DNA from: Actinotalea fermentans ATCC 43279 = JCM 9966 = DSM 3133
GTDB taxonomy: Bacteria > Actinomycetota > Actinomycetes > Actinomycetales > Cellulomonadaceae
Direction: 5' to 3'
NCBI GenBank assembly: GCA_000767215.1
Contig: AXCX01000005.1
Location: 1-54,476 of the forward strand
DNA length: 54,476 bases
The position numbers and the translations under genes were made by a program. The notes under the pieces are model-generated. The model was given only the letters and a program-made list of their open reading frames with translations. It did not search any database and was not told where the DNA came from. Positions 25,574 through 34,010 of the stretch are shown here, one piece after another; position 1 is the stretch's first letter, and each line of letters begins with the position of its first letter.

Positions 25574-26830
25574 GGCGAGCAGTCGGACGTGCCAGTCCGC
25601 GGCGCTGACGTCGGTGAGGGACGCGACCTGGTCCACCACGACGCGCAGCCGGCCGTGGTCGTCCTCGGCCTGCGCCCAGTCCGCCGCGAACGCGGGCTCG
25701 AGGTGCTCGGGGCGTTCGAACAGCTCGGCGACGAGGTCCGTGAGGAGCCGGCGCTGGCCGGCGTACAGCGGCTCGGACTCGCGCGGTGCCATCACGAACG
25801 CCACCGCGAGCCCCTTGAGGACCGCGATCTCGCCGAGCGTGGCCTCGGGCACCACGAGGGCTGCGGCGTAGCGGGTCAGGGGACCGTTGCCGTACTCGGC
25901 GCGGGTCGCTTCGATCGCCGCGCCGCAGAACCGGCCGATGAGCCCGCTCGTCATGTCCTTCAGCGCGGCGAGCGCCCGCCGGGAGCCGTCGAACCCGGCC
26001 ACCCAGGCACCCGTGCGCGGGAGGCGCGCCATCGCGGCCCGCAGGGCGCCCTCCCCGACGCCGTCGCCGTACCAGGTACGCACGGTGGCGACGACGCGGT
26101 CACGCACCTCGGCGTCCCCGAGCACGCCGAGGTCGAGCCGCCCGCCGACGACGGCGTCCTCGACGTCGTGCACCGAGTACGCCACGTCGTCGGCCAGGTC
26201 CATCACCTGCGCCTCCACGCAGCGCACGCCGTCGGGGGCGCCCTCGCGCAGCCAGGCGAACGCGGCCAGGTCGTCGGCGTAGACGCCGAACTTCGCGCCC
26301 GCCGGGGCGTCCTCGCCGCCAGTGCGGGGGAGGTCTCCCGCTCCCCAGGGGTACTTCACCGACGCGTCGAGGCTCGCCCGCGTGAGGTTGAGCCCGACGC
26401 TCGCCCCGGACTGCGGGTCGAAGACCTTGGGCTCCAGTCGCGTGAGGAGGCGCAGCGTCTGGGCGTTGCCCTCGAAGCCGCCGATGTGGCTCGTCAGCTC
26501 CGCGAGCGCGCGCTCCCCGTTGTGGCCGAACGGCGGGTGGCCCAGGTCGTGCGCGAGGCAGGCCGCGTCCACGACGTCGGGGTCGCAGCCGAGGGCCTTG
26601 GCGAGCTCCCGGCCCACCTGGGCCACCTCGAGCGTGTGCGTCAGCCGGGTCCGCACGAAGTCGTCGCTGGCCGGCCCGAGCACCTGCGTCTTGGCGCCGA
26701 GGCGCCGCAGCGCGGCGGAGTGCACGATGCGCGCGCGGTCGCGCTCGAAGGCGGTGCGCGCCGGTGACTTGGGCCCCTCCGGCACGCGCCGCTCGCGGTC
26801 CGCGTCCGAGTACCCCACGCCTGCTGCCAC
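25571..26830 (-). CDS. dgt: Deoxyguanosinetriphosphate triphosphohydrolase-like protein
   Basis: HD-domain enzyme that hydrolyses dNTPs to deoxynucleosides and tripolyphosphate. HD metal ligands are visible: RTRLTHTLE (His65), [16 protein letters not shown] (His94, Asp95) and the distal [14 protein letters not shown]. Length 419 from the GTG at 26830, chosen because TAGGGT (26838-26843) lies seven bases upstream in leaderless geometry; a GTG six codons earlier (26848) is possible but would lie across that element. It precedes dnaG, a common actinobacterial pairing. Confidence 0.92.
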   Translation of the reverse strand: MAAGVGYSDADRERRVPEGPKSPARTAFERDRARIVHSAALRRLGAKTQVLGPASDDFVRTRLTHTLEVAQVGRELAKALGCDPDVVDAACLAHDLGHPPFGHNGERALAELTSHIGGFEGNAQTLRLLTRLEPKVFDPQSGASVGLNLTRASLDASVKYPWGAGDLPRTGGEDAPAGAKFGVYADDLAAFAWLREGAPDGVRCVEAQVMDLADDVAYSVHDVEDAVVGGRLDLGVLGDAEVRDRVVATVRTWYGDGVGEGALRAAMARLPRTGAWVAGFDGSRRALAALKDMTSGLIGRFCGAAIEATRAEYGNGPLTRYAAALVVPEATLGEIAVLKGLAVAFVMAPRESEPLYAGQRRLLTDLVAELFERPEHLEPAFAADWAQAEDDHGRLRVVVDQVASLTDVSAADWHVRLLA

Positions 26831-26895
26831 AGTCGCCACCCTAGCCACCGCCGGGCCGTGCGGCGGCCCGTCCGCACGGGGTCCGCGGGCGACCC

Positions 26896-28761
26896 TCAGG
26901 CCAGGCGCCAGACACCGACGAACGGGCCGTCACCGGGGACCCGGATGCCCCGCGCATCGTGCGTCAGGTCCGGCCCGTGCAGCGTCTGGACGGCGCCGGA
27001 CGGGGCCAGGTGCGCGGGGAGCACGACGCCGGACCACGGCCCCCGCGCGGCCGCGACCAGCACCCGCTCCCCCGGCACCTCCCGCAGGTAGCCGACGGCG
27101 TCGGCCGTCGCCAGGACCCAGCGCAGACCGCCGTCCCGCAGGGCTCGCGCGTCCCGGCGCAGGCCGAGCAGCGACCGGTACGCCGCGAAGGTCCGCTCGT
27201 CACGCCGGTCCGGCCGGGCCCAGGGCATGGTCGTCCGGGCGTGCTCGCCGTTGACGCCCGTGGCGCCGTACTCGTCGCCGGCGAACACCATCGGCGCCCC
27301 GGGGTAGGTCGCCAGGAGCCCGGCCGCCACCTCGACGAGCGCGGGGTCGCCCAGCCGCGTACGGATGCGCGCGGTGTCGTGCGAGCCGAGCAGGTTCCAC
27401 TGCTGGGCCGTCACCGCCCAGGGCACCCGTGAGGCGAAGTCGACCATCGAACGGACCATGGCGGCGCCGCCGCGCCGCGGCATCGGCATGGGGACCTCGG
27501 GCAGAGACCAGCCCTCGGGCGCGAGCCAGCCCCACAGCGGGCGCGCGAACGCCGAGTAGTTCATGACGGCGTGCCACCCGTCGCCCGCGAGATCCGCCGA
27601 CGCGTCATGGAAGTGCTCCCCCACGAGGACCGCGTCGGGTCGCACCTGCGCCAGCGTCTCCCTCATCGCGCGCGCGACGGCGTGGGCCAGGTCGACCGCG
27701 CCGTGCCGGCCCGTCATGTTCGCGACGTCGACGCGCCAACCGTCGAGCTCGAACGGCGCCCGGAGCCATCGGCCGACGACGGAGTCCGGGCCCTCGAGGA
27801 GCCGCCGTCGCAGCTCCGCCGACCGGTGGTCCAGCTTGGGCAGCGACGCGTGCCCGAGCCAGCCGACGAAGCCGTCGTCGTCGCGGTGGTAGAAGCCCGC
27901 CTCGGGCGCGGCGGGATCCGCGCCCGCCCGGACGAACCACTCGTGCGAGGCGCCCGTGTGGTTCGTCGTGAGGTCGCCGACAACGTGCATCCGCCGCCGG
28001 TGCACCGCCGCGGCGAGCGAGACCAGCGCGTCGTCGCCGCCCAGCAGCGGGTCCACGTGCTCGAAGGTGGCGGCGTCGTACCGGTGCACCGAGCGCGCGG
28101 GGAAGAAGGGCGTGAGGTAGAGGACGTCGACGCCGAGCCGTTCGAGGTGGTCGAGGTGCGCCTCGATCCCCGCCAGGTCGCCGCCGAAGAGCTGGCGACC
28201 CGTCCGTGCGCCGTGCGCGGCGGGCTCCGCGTCCCAGTCCGCGGGTTCGGCCCACGCGGGGACCGGGCGCGCGGCCGCCCCGGGTGAGCGCGCGAACCGG
28301 TCCGGGAACACCTGGTAGACCGCTCCCTGCCGCGACCATGCCGGGGCCCGGCCGTGGACCGTGAGGCGGAAGTCGCCGTCGTCGGGCACGTCACGCGCGG
28401 TGAGACCCCGCGCCGTCAGCCAGCGCGCGCCCCGCGGATCGGCGACCAGGAACCGGTAGGAGGTCACTGGGTTGTGCACCTCGACCTCGGCGACGTACCA
28501 GGCGTCGACGTCGTCGTGGCCGTCCGGGCGCGCGACGGCGTAGCGCGGCTCGCCGTCGCGCACCACGCGCACGACGACGCCGTCGTCGCCCAGGGCGCCG
28601 GCTGCCGCGGCCGGCACGCGGACGCGCACCGGCACCCGGTCGCCGAGCCCGGGGACGCCGTCGGGGACGTGCATCGGGCCGCCGTCGTGGTGCGGGCGGT
28701 CGAGCAGGTGCGGGCGGTCGTACGGGTGCCGGTCGGCCTGCGCCGGCTGCGCCGCCGTCAT
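26896..28761 (-). CDS. GH13 alpha-glycosidase (neopullulanase/cyclomaltodextrinase-like)
   Basis: 621-residue intracellular enzyme acting on maltodextrins. An N-terminal beta-domain like CBM34 (about 40-140) is followed by the catalytic barrel from YQVFPDRF (149-156). The triad is present: Asp345 (GWRVDVANM), Glu382 (VLVGEHFHD) and Asp462 (LLGSHDTAR). No signal peptide. It is the last gene of the malE-malF-malG operon and its ATG overlaps the malG stop (ATGA). Whether it favours alpha-1,4 or alpha-1,6 bonds or cyclic dextrins cannot be read with certainty. Confidence 0.9.
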   Translation of the reverse strand: MTAAQPAQADRHPYDRPHLLDRPHHDGGPMHVPDGVPGLGDRVPVRVRVPAAAAGALGDDGVVVRVVRDGEPRYAVARPDGHDDVDAWYVAEVEVHNPVTSYRFLVADPRGARWLTARGLTARDVPDDGDFRLTVHGRAPAWSRQGAVYQVFPDRFARSPGAAARPVPAWAEPADWDAEPAAHGARTGRQLFGGDLAGIEAHLDHLERLGVDVLYLTPFFPARSVHRYDAATFEHVDPLLGGDDALVSLAAAVHRRRMHVVGDLTTNHTGASHEWFVRAGADPAAPEAGFYHRDDDGFVGWLGHASLPKLDHRSAELRRRLLEGPDSVVGRWLRAPFELDGWRVDVANMTGRHGAVDLAHAVARAMRETLAQVRPDAVLVGEHFHDASADLAGDGWHAVMNYSAFARPLWGWLAPEGWSLPEVPMPMPRRGGAAMVRSMVDFASRVPWAVTAQQWNLLGSHDTARIRTRLGDPALVEVAAGLLATYPGAPMVFAGDEYGATGVNGEHARTTMPWARPDRRDERTFAAYRSLLGLRRDARALRDGGLRWVLATADAVGYLREVPGERVLVAAARGPWSGVVLPAHLAPSGAVQTLHGPDLTHDARGIRVPGDGPFVGVWRLA

Positions 28762-29684
28762 CCCTTGACGGCGCCCGCGGTGAGGCCGCCCACGATGTAC
28801 TTCTGCAGGAACAGGAAGAGGGCCAGCACCGGGATCGCCGCGAGGACCGCACCCGCCGCGAACAGCCCCCAGTTCGCCTCGAGGAGCGCCGACACCCACC
28901 CGTAGAGCCCGACGGCGAGGGTCCAGTTCGACTCCGACTGCAGGATCACCCGGGCGATGATGAACTCGCCGAACGTGCTGATGAACGACAGCAGCCCGAC
29001 GACCGCCAGGATCGGCGAGACGAGCCGCAGGATGATCGTCCAGTAGATCTGCGTGTGCGAGGCGCCGTCGATCTTCGCGGCCTCGTCGAGCTCGCGCGGC
29101 ACGGTGTTGAAGAAGCCGTACATGAGGAACGTGTTCACGCCGAGCGCGCCGCCCAGGTACACGCAGATGAGGGCGATCTTCGAGTTCACCCCCAGGGACG
29201 GCACGACGTTCCCGAGGCCGAGCAGCAGCAGGAAGATCGCGACGAACGCGAGCATCTGCGGGAACATCTGGATGACCAGCAGCGACGTCAGGCCCACCCG
29301 CCGGCCGGTGAAGCGGAAGCGGGAGAAGGCGTAGGCAGCGGACGCCCCCATGAGGACGGTGCCGATCGCGGTGCTGATCGCGATGAACAGGGTGTTGCCC
29401 ATCCACGTCCAGAAGACGGTGTCGCCCAGCGCGGCGTAGTTCTCCGTGCTGATCTCGCTGAAGAGCGCGTTCGAGCCGGTCAGCGTGCCGCCCTCGGACA
29501 ACGAGGCGGACACCACGTACACGAGCGGGAACGCCGCGTAGACGACGGCGACCACGCCGACGACGTGCCGCCAGCCGATCTCGGTGAACCACCGGCGGGT
29601 GCTCATGCGGTGCCGCTGCGGCGGGGCCTCGCCTGCGGACGCGGCGCGCGGGACGGACGCGGCGACAGGAGCCGGAGTGGCCAT
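28758..29684 (-). CDS. malG: Maltodextrin ABC transporter permease MalG
   Basis: Inner-membrane permease of a carbohydrate (CUT1) ABC importer. Six predicted helices after a 27-residue polar N terminus, and the EAA loop that contacts the ATPase (ELDEAAKIDGASHTQIYWTI). Length 308. It starts one base after malF ends and overlaps the following GH13 gene by four bases. No ATPase gene is nearby, so a shared MsiK-type ATPase elsewhere is probably used, as is usual in actinobacteria. Confidence 0.92.
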   Translation of the reverse strand: MATPAPVAASVPRAASAGEAPPQRHRMSTRRWFTEIGWRHVVGVVAVVYAAFPLVYVVSASLSEGGTLTGSNALFSEISTENYAALGDTVFWTWMGNTLFIAISTAIGTVLMGASAAYAFSRFRFTGRRVGLTSLLVIQMFPQMLAFVAIFLLLLGLGNVVPSLGVNSKIALICVYLGGALGVNTFLMYGFFNTVPRELDEAAKIDGASHTQIYWTIILRLVSPILAVVGLLSFISTFGEFIIARVILQSESNWTLAVGLYGWVSALLEANWGLFAAGAVLAAIPVLALFLFLQKYIVGGLTAGAVKG

Positions 29685-29685
29685 C

Positions 29686-31326
29686 TCAGCTCATCTCCTC
29701 GAGCTTGCGGGTCTGGCGGAAGGCGAGCGCCGAGACGGTCGCGACGATGACGAAGATGACGATCGACAGGGCGCTCGCGAGGCCGTAGTTCTTGGGCGCC
29801 GACCCGTCGATGCCGGAGACGTTGTAGACCATCGAGATCAGGATGTCGGTGTGGCCCAGCGGCACTGACGCGTCGGTGAACCGCGGCCCACCGTTGGTGA
29901 GCATGTAGATCAGCGTGAAGTTGTTGAAGTTGAAGGCGAACGAGGAGATCAGCAGCGGTCCGGTCGCCACCAGCAGCAGCGGCATCACGACCGAGCGCCA
30001 CGTGCGGAAGCGGCTGGCGCCGTCCACCTTGGCGGCCTCGAGCAGGTCGTGCGGGATCGCCTGCAGCGCGCCCGTCGTGATGAGGAACATGTACGGGAAG
30101 CCCAGCCACAGGTTGACGCCGAGCACCGAGAGCTTGGCGAGCCAGGGGTCCGTGAGCCAGCCGATCTCCGCGCCACCCAGCAGCACCTCGTTGATGAACC
30201 CGAACCGCCGGTTGAGCAGGCCGGACCACAGCAGGGCGGCGAGGAAGCCCGGGATCGCGTACGGCAGGATCATCAGCGTCCGGTAGATCTTGCGTCCCCG
30301 CATGCGGGGGTCGTTGAAGACCATCGCGAGGAACAGACCCAGCAGGAACGTCGTGACGACGGAGAGCAGGGCGAACGCGAAGGTCCACGCCAGGATCCGC
30401 ACGAACGGCCCGGCGTAGCGGTCGTCCGCGAACGCCGTCGAGAAGTTGTCCAGGCCGACGGCGACGCGCCAACCCACGCCCAGGGTCGAGCCGTCCTCGG
30501 CCTCGAACAGCCCCTCCGCGTTGGGCCGGTAGACCGTGCCCGTCGTGAGGTCGGTCATCGTGTCGGCCGCGGCGTCGTACTCCAGCGACGGCCGGTAGGA
30601 GTACCCGGTCCGCGCGTCCTGCGTCCGCACCGAGCCCGCCTCCGGGTCGTCCGACACCGGCACCCGCAGGGTGGTGACGTCCGCCTGGCGGGCCAGGATC
30701 TCGGCGCGCGGGAGCAGCGTCCACCCCGGCACGTCGGTGATGGCGCTGCCCTCGACGACGGCGCCGTCCACGGGTTCCAGGGGCTGCTCGGCGGTGCCGG
30801 CGAGCACCTCGCCGTCACGCACGACGGCGAAGCCGAGGTTCCCGTCGCCGTCCTGGATCACGGCCAGGGGCAGACCCGCGCTCCCCTCGACGCGCCGCTC
30901 GTTCTGCGCGAGGAGCGCCGAGATGGCGTCCTCCTTGGTGGAGTTGTGCCCGTCCCCGTAGTTCGTGAACGCGACGTAGCCGGTGTAGAGCACGACGTAG
31001 ATCTGGTAGACGAGCAGGAACACGAGCCCGGGCAGGATGTACTTCATCGGGAGCGAGCGCCGCGAGAAGTAGACGTAGTCGGCGACCACCACCAGGGCGA
31101 CCATCGACCAGAGGATCCCGAACGAGCCCTCCGCCCAGGCGGCGAGCACGACGTAGGCGCCGAACGCGTTGACCAGCGCCATCAGTGCGATCTTGACGAT
31201 CAGCCCGCGGGTGCTGCCCGCGGCGTGCGGCTCACGGAGCCGGCGGGCGCCGCGCGCCTGCCCGGGCGGCGCCCCGCCGGGCGGCGCGGAGGTCGAGACG
31301 ACCGACGTGGGCTGCGACGTGCTCAT
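29686..31326 (-). CDS. malF: Maltodextrin ABC transporter permease MalF
   Basis: Partner permease of MalG. 546 residues: a Pro/Gly-rich cytosolic start, helices at about 45-110, then a large outer domain (about 130-290) resembling the MalF P2 loop, and a C-terminal permease core with EAA loop LLEAAKVDGASRFRTWRSVV. The ATG at 31326 has GGAG upstream; the longer frame (to 31443) runs through the malE-malF hairpin and is rejected. The big extracytoplasmic insertion distinguishes it from shorter CUT1 permeases and supports a maltose-type system. Confidence 0.92.
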   Translation of the reverse strand: MSTSQPTSVVSTSAPPGGAPPGQARGARRLREPHAAGSTRGLIVKIALMALVNAFGAYVVLAAWAEGSFGILWSMVALVVVADYVYFSRRSLPMKYILPGLVFLLVYQIYVVLYTGYVAFTNYGDGHNSTKEDAISALLAQNERRVEGSAGLPLAVIQDGDGNLGFAVVRDGEVLAGTAEQPLEPVDGAVVEGSAITDVPGWTLLPRAEILARQADVTTLRVPVSDDPEAGSVRTQDARTGYSYRPSLEYDAAADTMTDLTTGTVYRPNAEGLFEAEDGSTLGVGWRVAVGLDNFSTAFADDRYAGPFVRILAWTFAFALLSVVTTFLLGLFLAMVFNDPRMRGRKIYRTLMILPYAIPGFLAALLWSGLLNRRFGFINEVLLGGAEIGWLTDPWLAKLSVLGVNLWLGFPYMFLITTGALQAIPHDLLEAAKVDGASRFRTWRSVVMPLLLVATGPLLISSFAFNFNNFTLIYMLTNGGPRFTDASVPLGHTDILISMVYNVSGIDGSAPKNYGLASALSIVIFVIVATVSALAFRQTRKLEEMS

Positions 31327-31410
31327 GGGTGAACTCCGCACCGTTGCGTTGGTCCATCGGGGCTGGTGCCCGGCGTCGCGGGCTGAGGCGGCGGACGTCG
31401 CCGCGGGCAC

Positions 31411-31450
31411 CCCTCGGGTGGAGCGGCGACTGGGCCGCTCCACCCGAGGG
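31411..31450 (-). terminator. malE-malF intercistronic hairpin
   Basis: CCCTCGGGTGGAGCGGC (31411-31427) and GCCGCTCCACCCGAGGG (31434-31450) form a perfect 17-bp stem with a 6-base loop, 11 bases after the malE stop and inside the 134-bp gap before malF. As a partial terminator or mRNA stabiliser it would let binding protein greatly outnumber permeases. Confidence 0.8.
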
Positions 31451-31460
31451 CGCTACGTGC

Positions 31461-32696
31461 TCAGGCCGCGTCGAGCGCGCCCTGGATGTCGGTCGCCATC
31501 TTGTCCCAGGTGGCCACCGGGTCGGCGCCGTTGAGGATGTTCGCCTCGGTGACGCCCCAGAACTCCCACACCGCGCCCATCTCGGGGATGGACGGCATCG
31601 GCACGGCCTCGGCACCGACGGCCCGGAAGCCCGCGGTGATCGGGTCGGACGACGCCGCGTCGGCGGCGGCGATGAGGGCCGGCGGACGGTCGCCCGCCTC
31701 GTACAGCGCGAGCTGGGCCTCCTCGGTCGCCATGTAGTTGACGAGGAAGTCGTTCGCGAGCAGCGCGTTCTCGCTCTGCGCGTTCACGTAGAAGCCCTGC
31801 ACGCCGACGAACGGCTGCGCCGGCTGGCCACCGGCCGACGGGATCGGGTCGATCGCCAGGTCGAGGCCCTCGAAGGAGCCGAGCATCCACGGCCCGCCGA
31901 TGATGAACGGCGACTGGCCGTTCTTGAACGCCTCGACCGCGATGTCGTAGGTCACGGCCGTGTCGAGGGTGCCGGCAGCGCCCTGGGCGGCCAGCCACGT
32001 GGCGAACGCCTCGCCGGGCGCGCCGCCGAGCGCGAGCTCGGCCGTGTAGGAGCCGTCGTCGTTCTGGACGAAGACGGGTGCGCCGAACGAGGTCTGCAGC
32101 GGGTAGGCGGTGTAGGGGTCACCGGTCTCGCCCACCTGGAGCAGGATCGGGAACTGCGTGCCGGCCGCCTGGCCCATCGCGACGGCCTCGTCCCACGTGG
32201 CCGGGGCCTGCGGCGCGAGCGCGGTGTTGCGGATGAGCGCGATGTTCTCGACCGCGTACGGCAGGCCGTAGATCTGGCCGTCGTAGGTGAACGCGTCGAG
32301 CGCGACCTGCTCGAACTCGCTCGCCTTGTCGCCCAGCTCGATCGGGGCGACGACGCCGTTCGCGGTGAGCTCACCCAGCCAGTCGTGGGCGCCGACGGTG
32401 ATGTCGGGGCCCTCGCCGGTCGGGACCTGCGCGTTGAAGTCGGCGCGGATGTCCTCGAAGTTCTTCAGGACGATCTCGACGGTGGTGCCCGTCGCCGCCT
32501 CGTAGTCGGCGGCTGCGGCCTCGACGGCCGCCTGGCGGGTCTCGTCGACCCACACCGTGATGCTGCCGCCATCGGTGGCAGCGGTGGTCTCGGGGGCCTC
32601 GCTCTCGGCCGGCTCCTCGGTCCCGTCGCCTCCGCAGGCGGCAAGGGTGAGCGCGGCGCTGAGAGCGACCGCGGTCAGCGTGATGCTCCGTCGCAT
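31461..32696 (-). CDS. malE: Maltodextrin-binding lipoprotein MalE
   Basis: Solute-binding protein of the importer, anchored outside the membrane as a lipoprotein: signal MRRSITLTAVALSAALTLAA then Cys21 (lipobox LAAC). An acidic Thr/Ser/Glu linker follows, then a CUT1 binding fold (ITVWVDE, GEGPDITVGAHDWLGEL, PFIIGGPWMLGSFEG). Length 411. The ATG at 32696 has GGAG upstream and gives the signal peptide; an upstream in-frame ATG is rejected. First gene of the operon, divergent from a LacI-type regulator. Confidence 0.93.
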   Translation of the reverse strand: MRRSITLTAVALSAALTLAACGGDGTEEPAESEAPETTAATDGGSITVWVDETRQAAVEAAAADYEAATGTTVEIVLKNFEDIRADFNAQVPTGEGPDITVGAHDWLGELTANGVVAPIELGDKASEFEQVALDAFTYDGQIYGLPYAVENIALIRNTALAPQAPATWDEAVAMGQAAGTQFPILLQVGETGDPYTAYPLQTSFGAPVFVQNDDGSYTAELALGGAPGEAFATWLAAQGAAGTLDTAVTYDIAVEAFKNGQSPFIIGGPWMLGSFEGLDLAIDPIPSAGGQPAQPFVGVQGFYVNAQSENALLANDFLVNYMATEEAQLALYEAGDRPPALIAAADAASSDPITAGFRAVGAEAVPMPSIPEMGAVWEFWGVTEANILNGADPVATWDKMATDIQGALDAA

Positions 32697-32766
32697 CGGG
32701 GTCTCCAAACGACTCGTGGTCACGGCCCACGGGCGCCGGGCGGCCCCCGTCGGCCCTGTTGCGGGA

Positions 32767-32796
32767 AACGTAACCCCGGGGTTGCCGCTTCTGCAA
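32767..32796 (-). promoter_or_regulatory. malE promoter with overlapping LacI-type operator
   Basis: On the minus strand TTGCAG (32791-32796) and TACGTT (32767-32772) are spaced 18 bases as -35 and -10. The dyad GTAACCCCGGGGTTGC (32770-32785, one mismatch, central CG) covers the spacer and -10, as expected of a repressor site for the adjacent LacI-family regulator. Confidence 0.6.
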
Positions 32797-32866
32797 ACCC
32801 TTGCGGTAACTTTCAGGTATCACTTGCCGACGGACGGCTGGGTGGCGTGCCAACAAGGAGGTCGAG

Positions 32867-33934
32867 GTGTCCTCTACGCTGCGGCACGTGCGCACCCGAC
32901 TGAAGGATCTGGCTGATCAGGCCGGTGTGAGCACCGCGACGGTCTCCCGCGTCCTGAACGGCAAGCCGGGTGTCGCGGCCGAGACGCGCAAGGCCGTCCT
33001 GGCCGCTCTGGACGTCCTCGGATACGACCGCCCGGAGAAGTTGCGCAACAGACCGCAGGGCCTGGTCGGCCTCATCGTGCCCGAGCTGGACAACCCGGTG
33101 TTCCCGGCCCTGGCGCAGGCCATCGAGACGACGCTCGCCGACCGCGGCTACACGCCGCTGCTGTGCACGCAGTCCCCCGGCGGCACCACCGAGGACGAGT
33201 ACGTCGAGATGCTCATCGAGCACGGCGTCGACGGCATCGTCTTCGTCTCCGGGCGGCACGCGGACACGTCGGCCTCCACCGAGCGCTACCACCGGCTGCG
33301 CGGGCGCGGGCTGCCGATCGTCTTCGTCAACGGCTACGCGGCCGGCGTGGACGCGCCGTCGGTCTCGACGGACGACGCCGTCGCGATCAGCCTCGCCGTC
33401 CGGCACCTCGTCAGCCTCGGGCACCGACGGATCGGCCTCGCCGTCGGGCCGGACCGGTACGTGCCCGCGCGGCGCAAGATCGCCACGTTCGCCACCCTGC
33501 TCGACCAGCGCGAGCCCGGCGCGGACGTGACGCCGCACGTGGTCTCCACCCTGTTCACCGTCGAGGGCGGCCAGGTCGCCGGGGGCGAGCTCATCGACTC
33601 CGGGCACACCGCCATCATCTGCGGCTCGGACCTCATGGCGCTCGGCGTCATCCGGGTCGCCCGTTCCCGAGGGCTCAGCGTCCCCGACGACCTCTCGGTC
33701 GTGGGCTTCGACGACTCGCCCCTCATAGCGTTCACCGACCCGCCACTGACGACGGTGCGCCAGCCGGTCGTGAGCATGGGCAAGGCCGCCGTGAGCGCGC
33801 TCGTCGCCGAGATCGCCGGCCAGCGCGTGTCGCGCACGGAGCTGCTCTTCCACCCCGAGCTCATCGTCCGGTCGTCGACCGCCCCCGCACCCGCAAGGAC
33901 CTCTGCCCCGGCAGACTCGGCCATCGGTTCCTAG
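32867..33934 (+). CDS. malR: LacI-family transcriptional regulator (MalR-type)
   Basis: 355 residues. The N-terminal helix-turn-helix and hinge are classic (LKDLADQAGVSTATVSRVLN, then AALDVLGYD), followed by a periplasmic-binding-protein-like effector domain (GLVGLIVPELDNPVFPALAQ to DDLSVVGFDDSPL). The GTG follows AAGGAGG. It is divergent from malE and upstream of an alpha-glucosidase gene, the arrangement of MalR regulators in Streptomyces and relatives. The likely effector is a maltodextrin; that is inferred from context. The C-terminal tail is Ala/Pro/Ser-rich. Confidence 0.88.
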   Translation: MSSTLRHVRTRLKDLADQAGVSTATVSRVLNGKPGVAAETRKAVLAALDVLGYDRPEKLRNRPQGLVGLIVPELDNPVFPALAQAIETTLADRGYTPLLCTQSPGGTTEDEYVEMLIEHGVDGIVFVSGRHADTSASTERYHRLRGRGLPIVFVNGYAAGVDAPSVSTDDAVAISLAVRHLVSLGHRRIGLAVGPDRYVPARRKIATFATLLDQREPGADVTPHVVSTLFTVEGGQVAGGELIDSGHTAIICGSDLMALGVIRVARSRGLSVPDDLSVVGFDDSPLIAFTDPPLTTVRQPVVSMGKAAVSALVAEIAGQRVSRTELLFHPELIVRSSTAPAPARTSAPADSAIGS

Positions 33935-34010
33935 GCTGGACCCGACCGGCTGACGGCGCACACCCGCGCCGGCGGCCGCGGAGCCTGCACCCTACCCACC
34001 CGGGAGAGTC

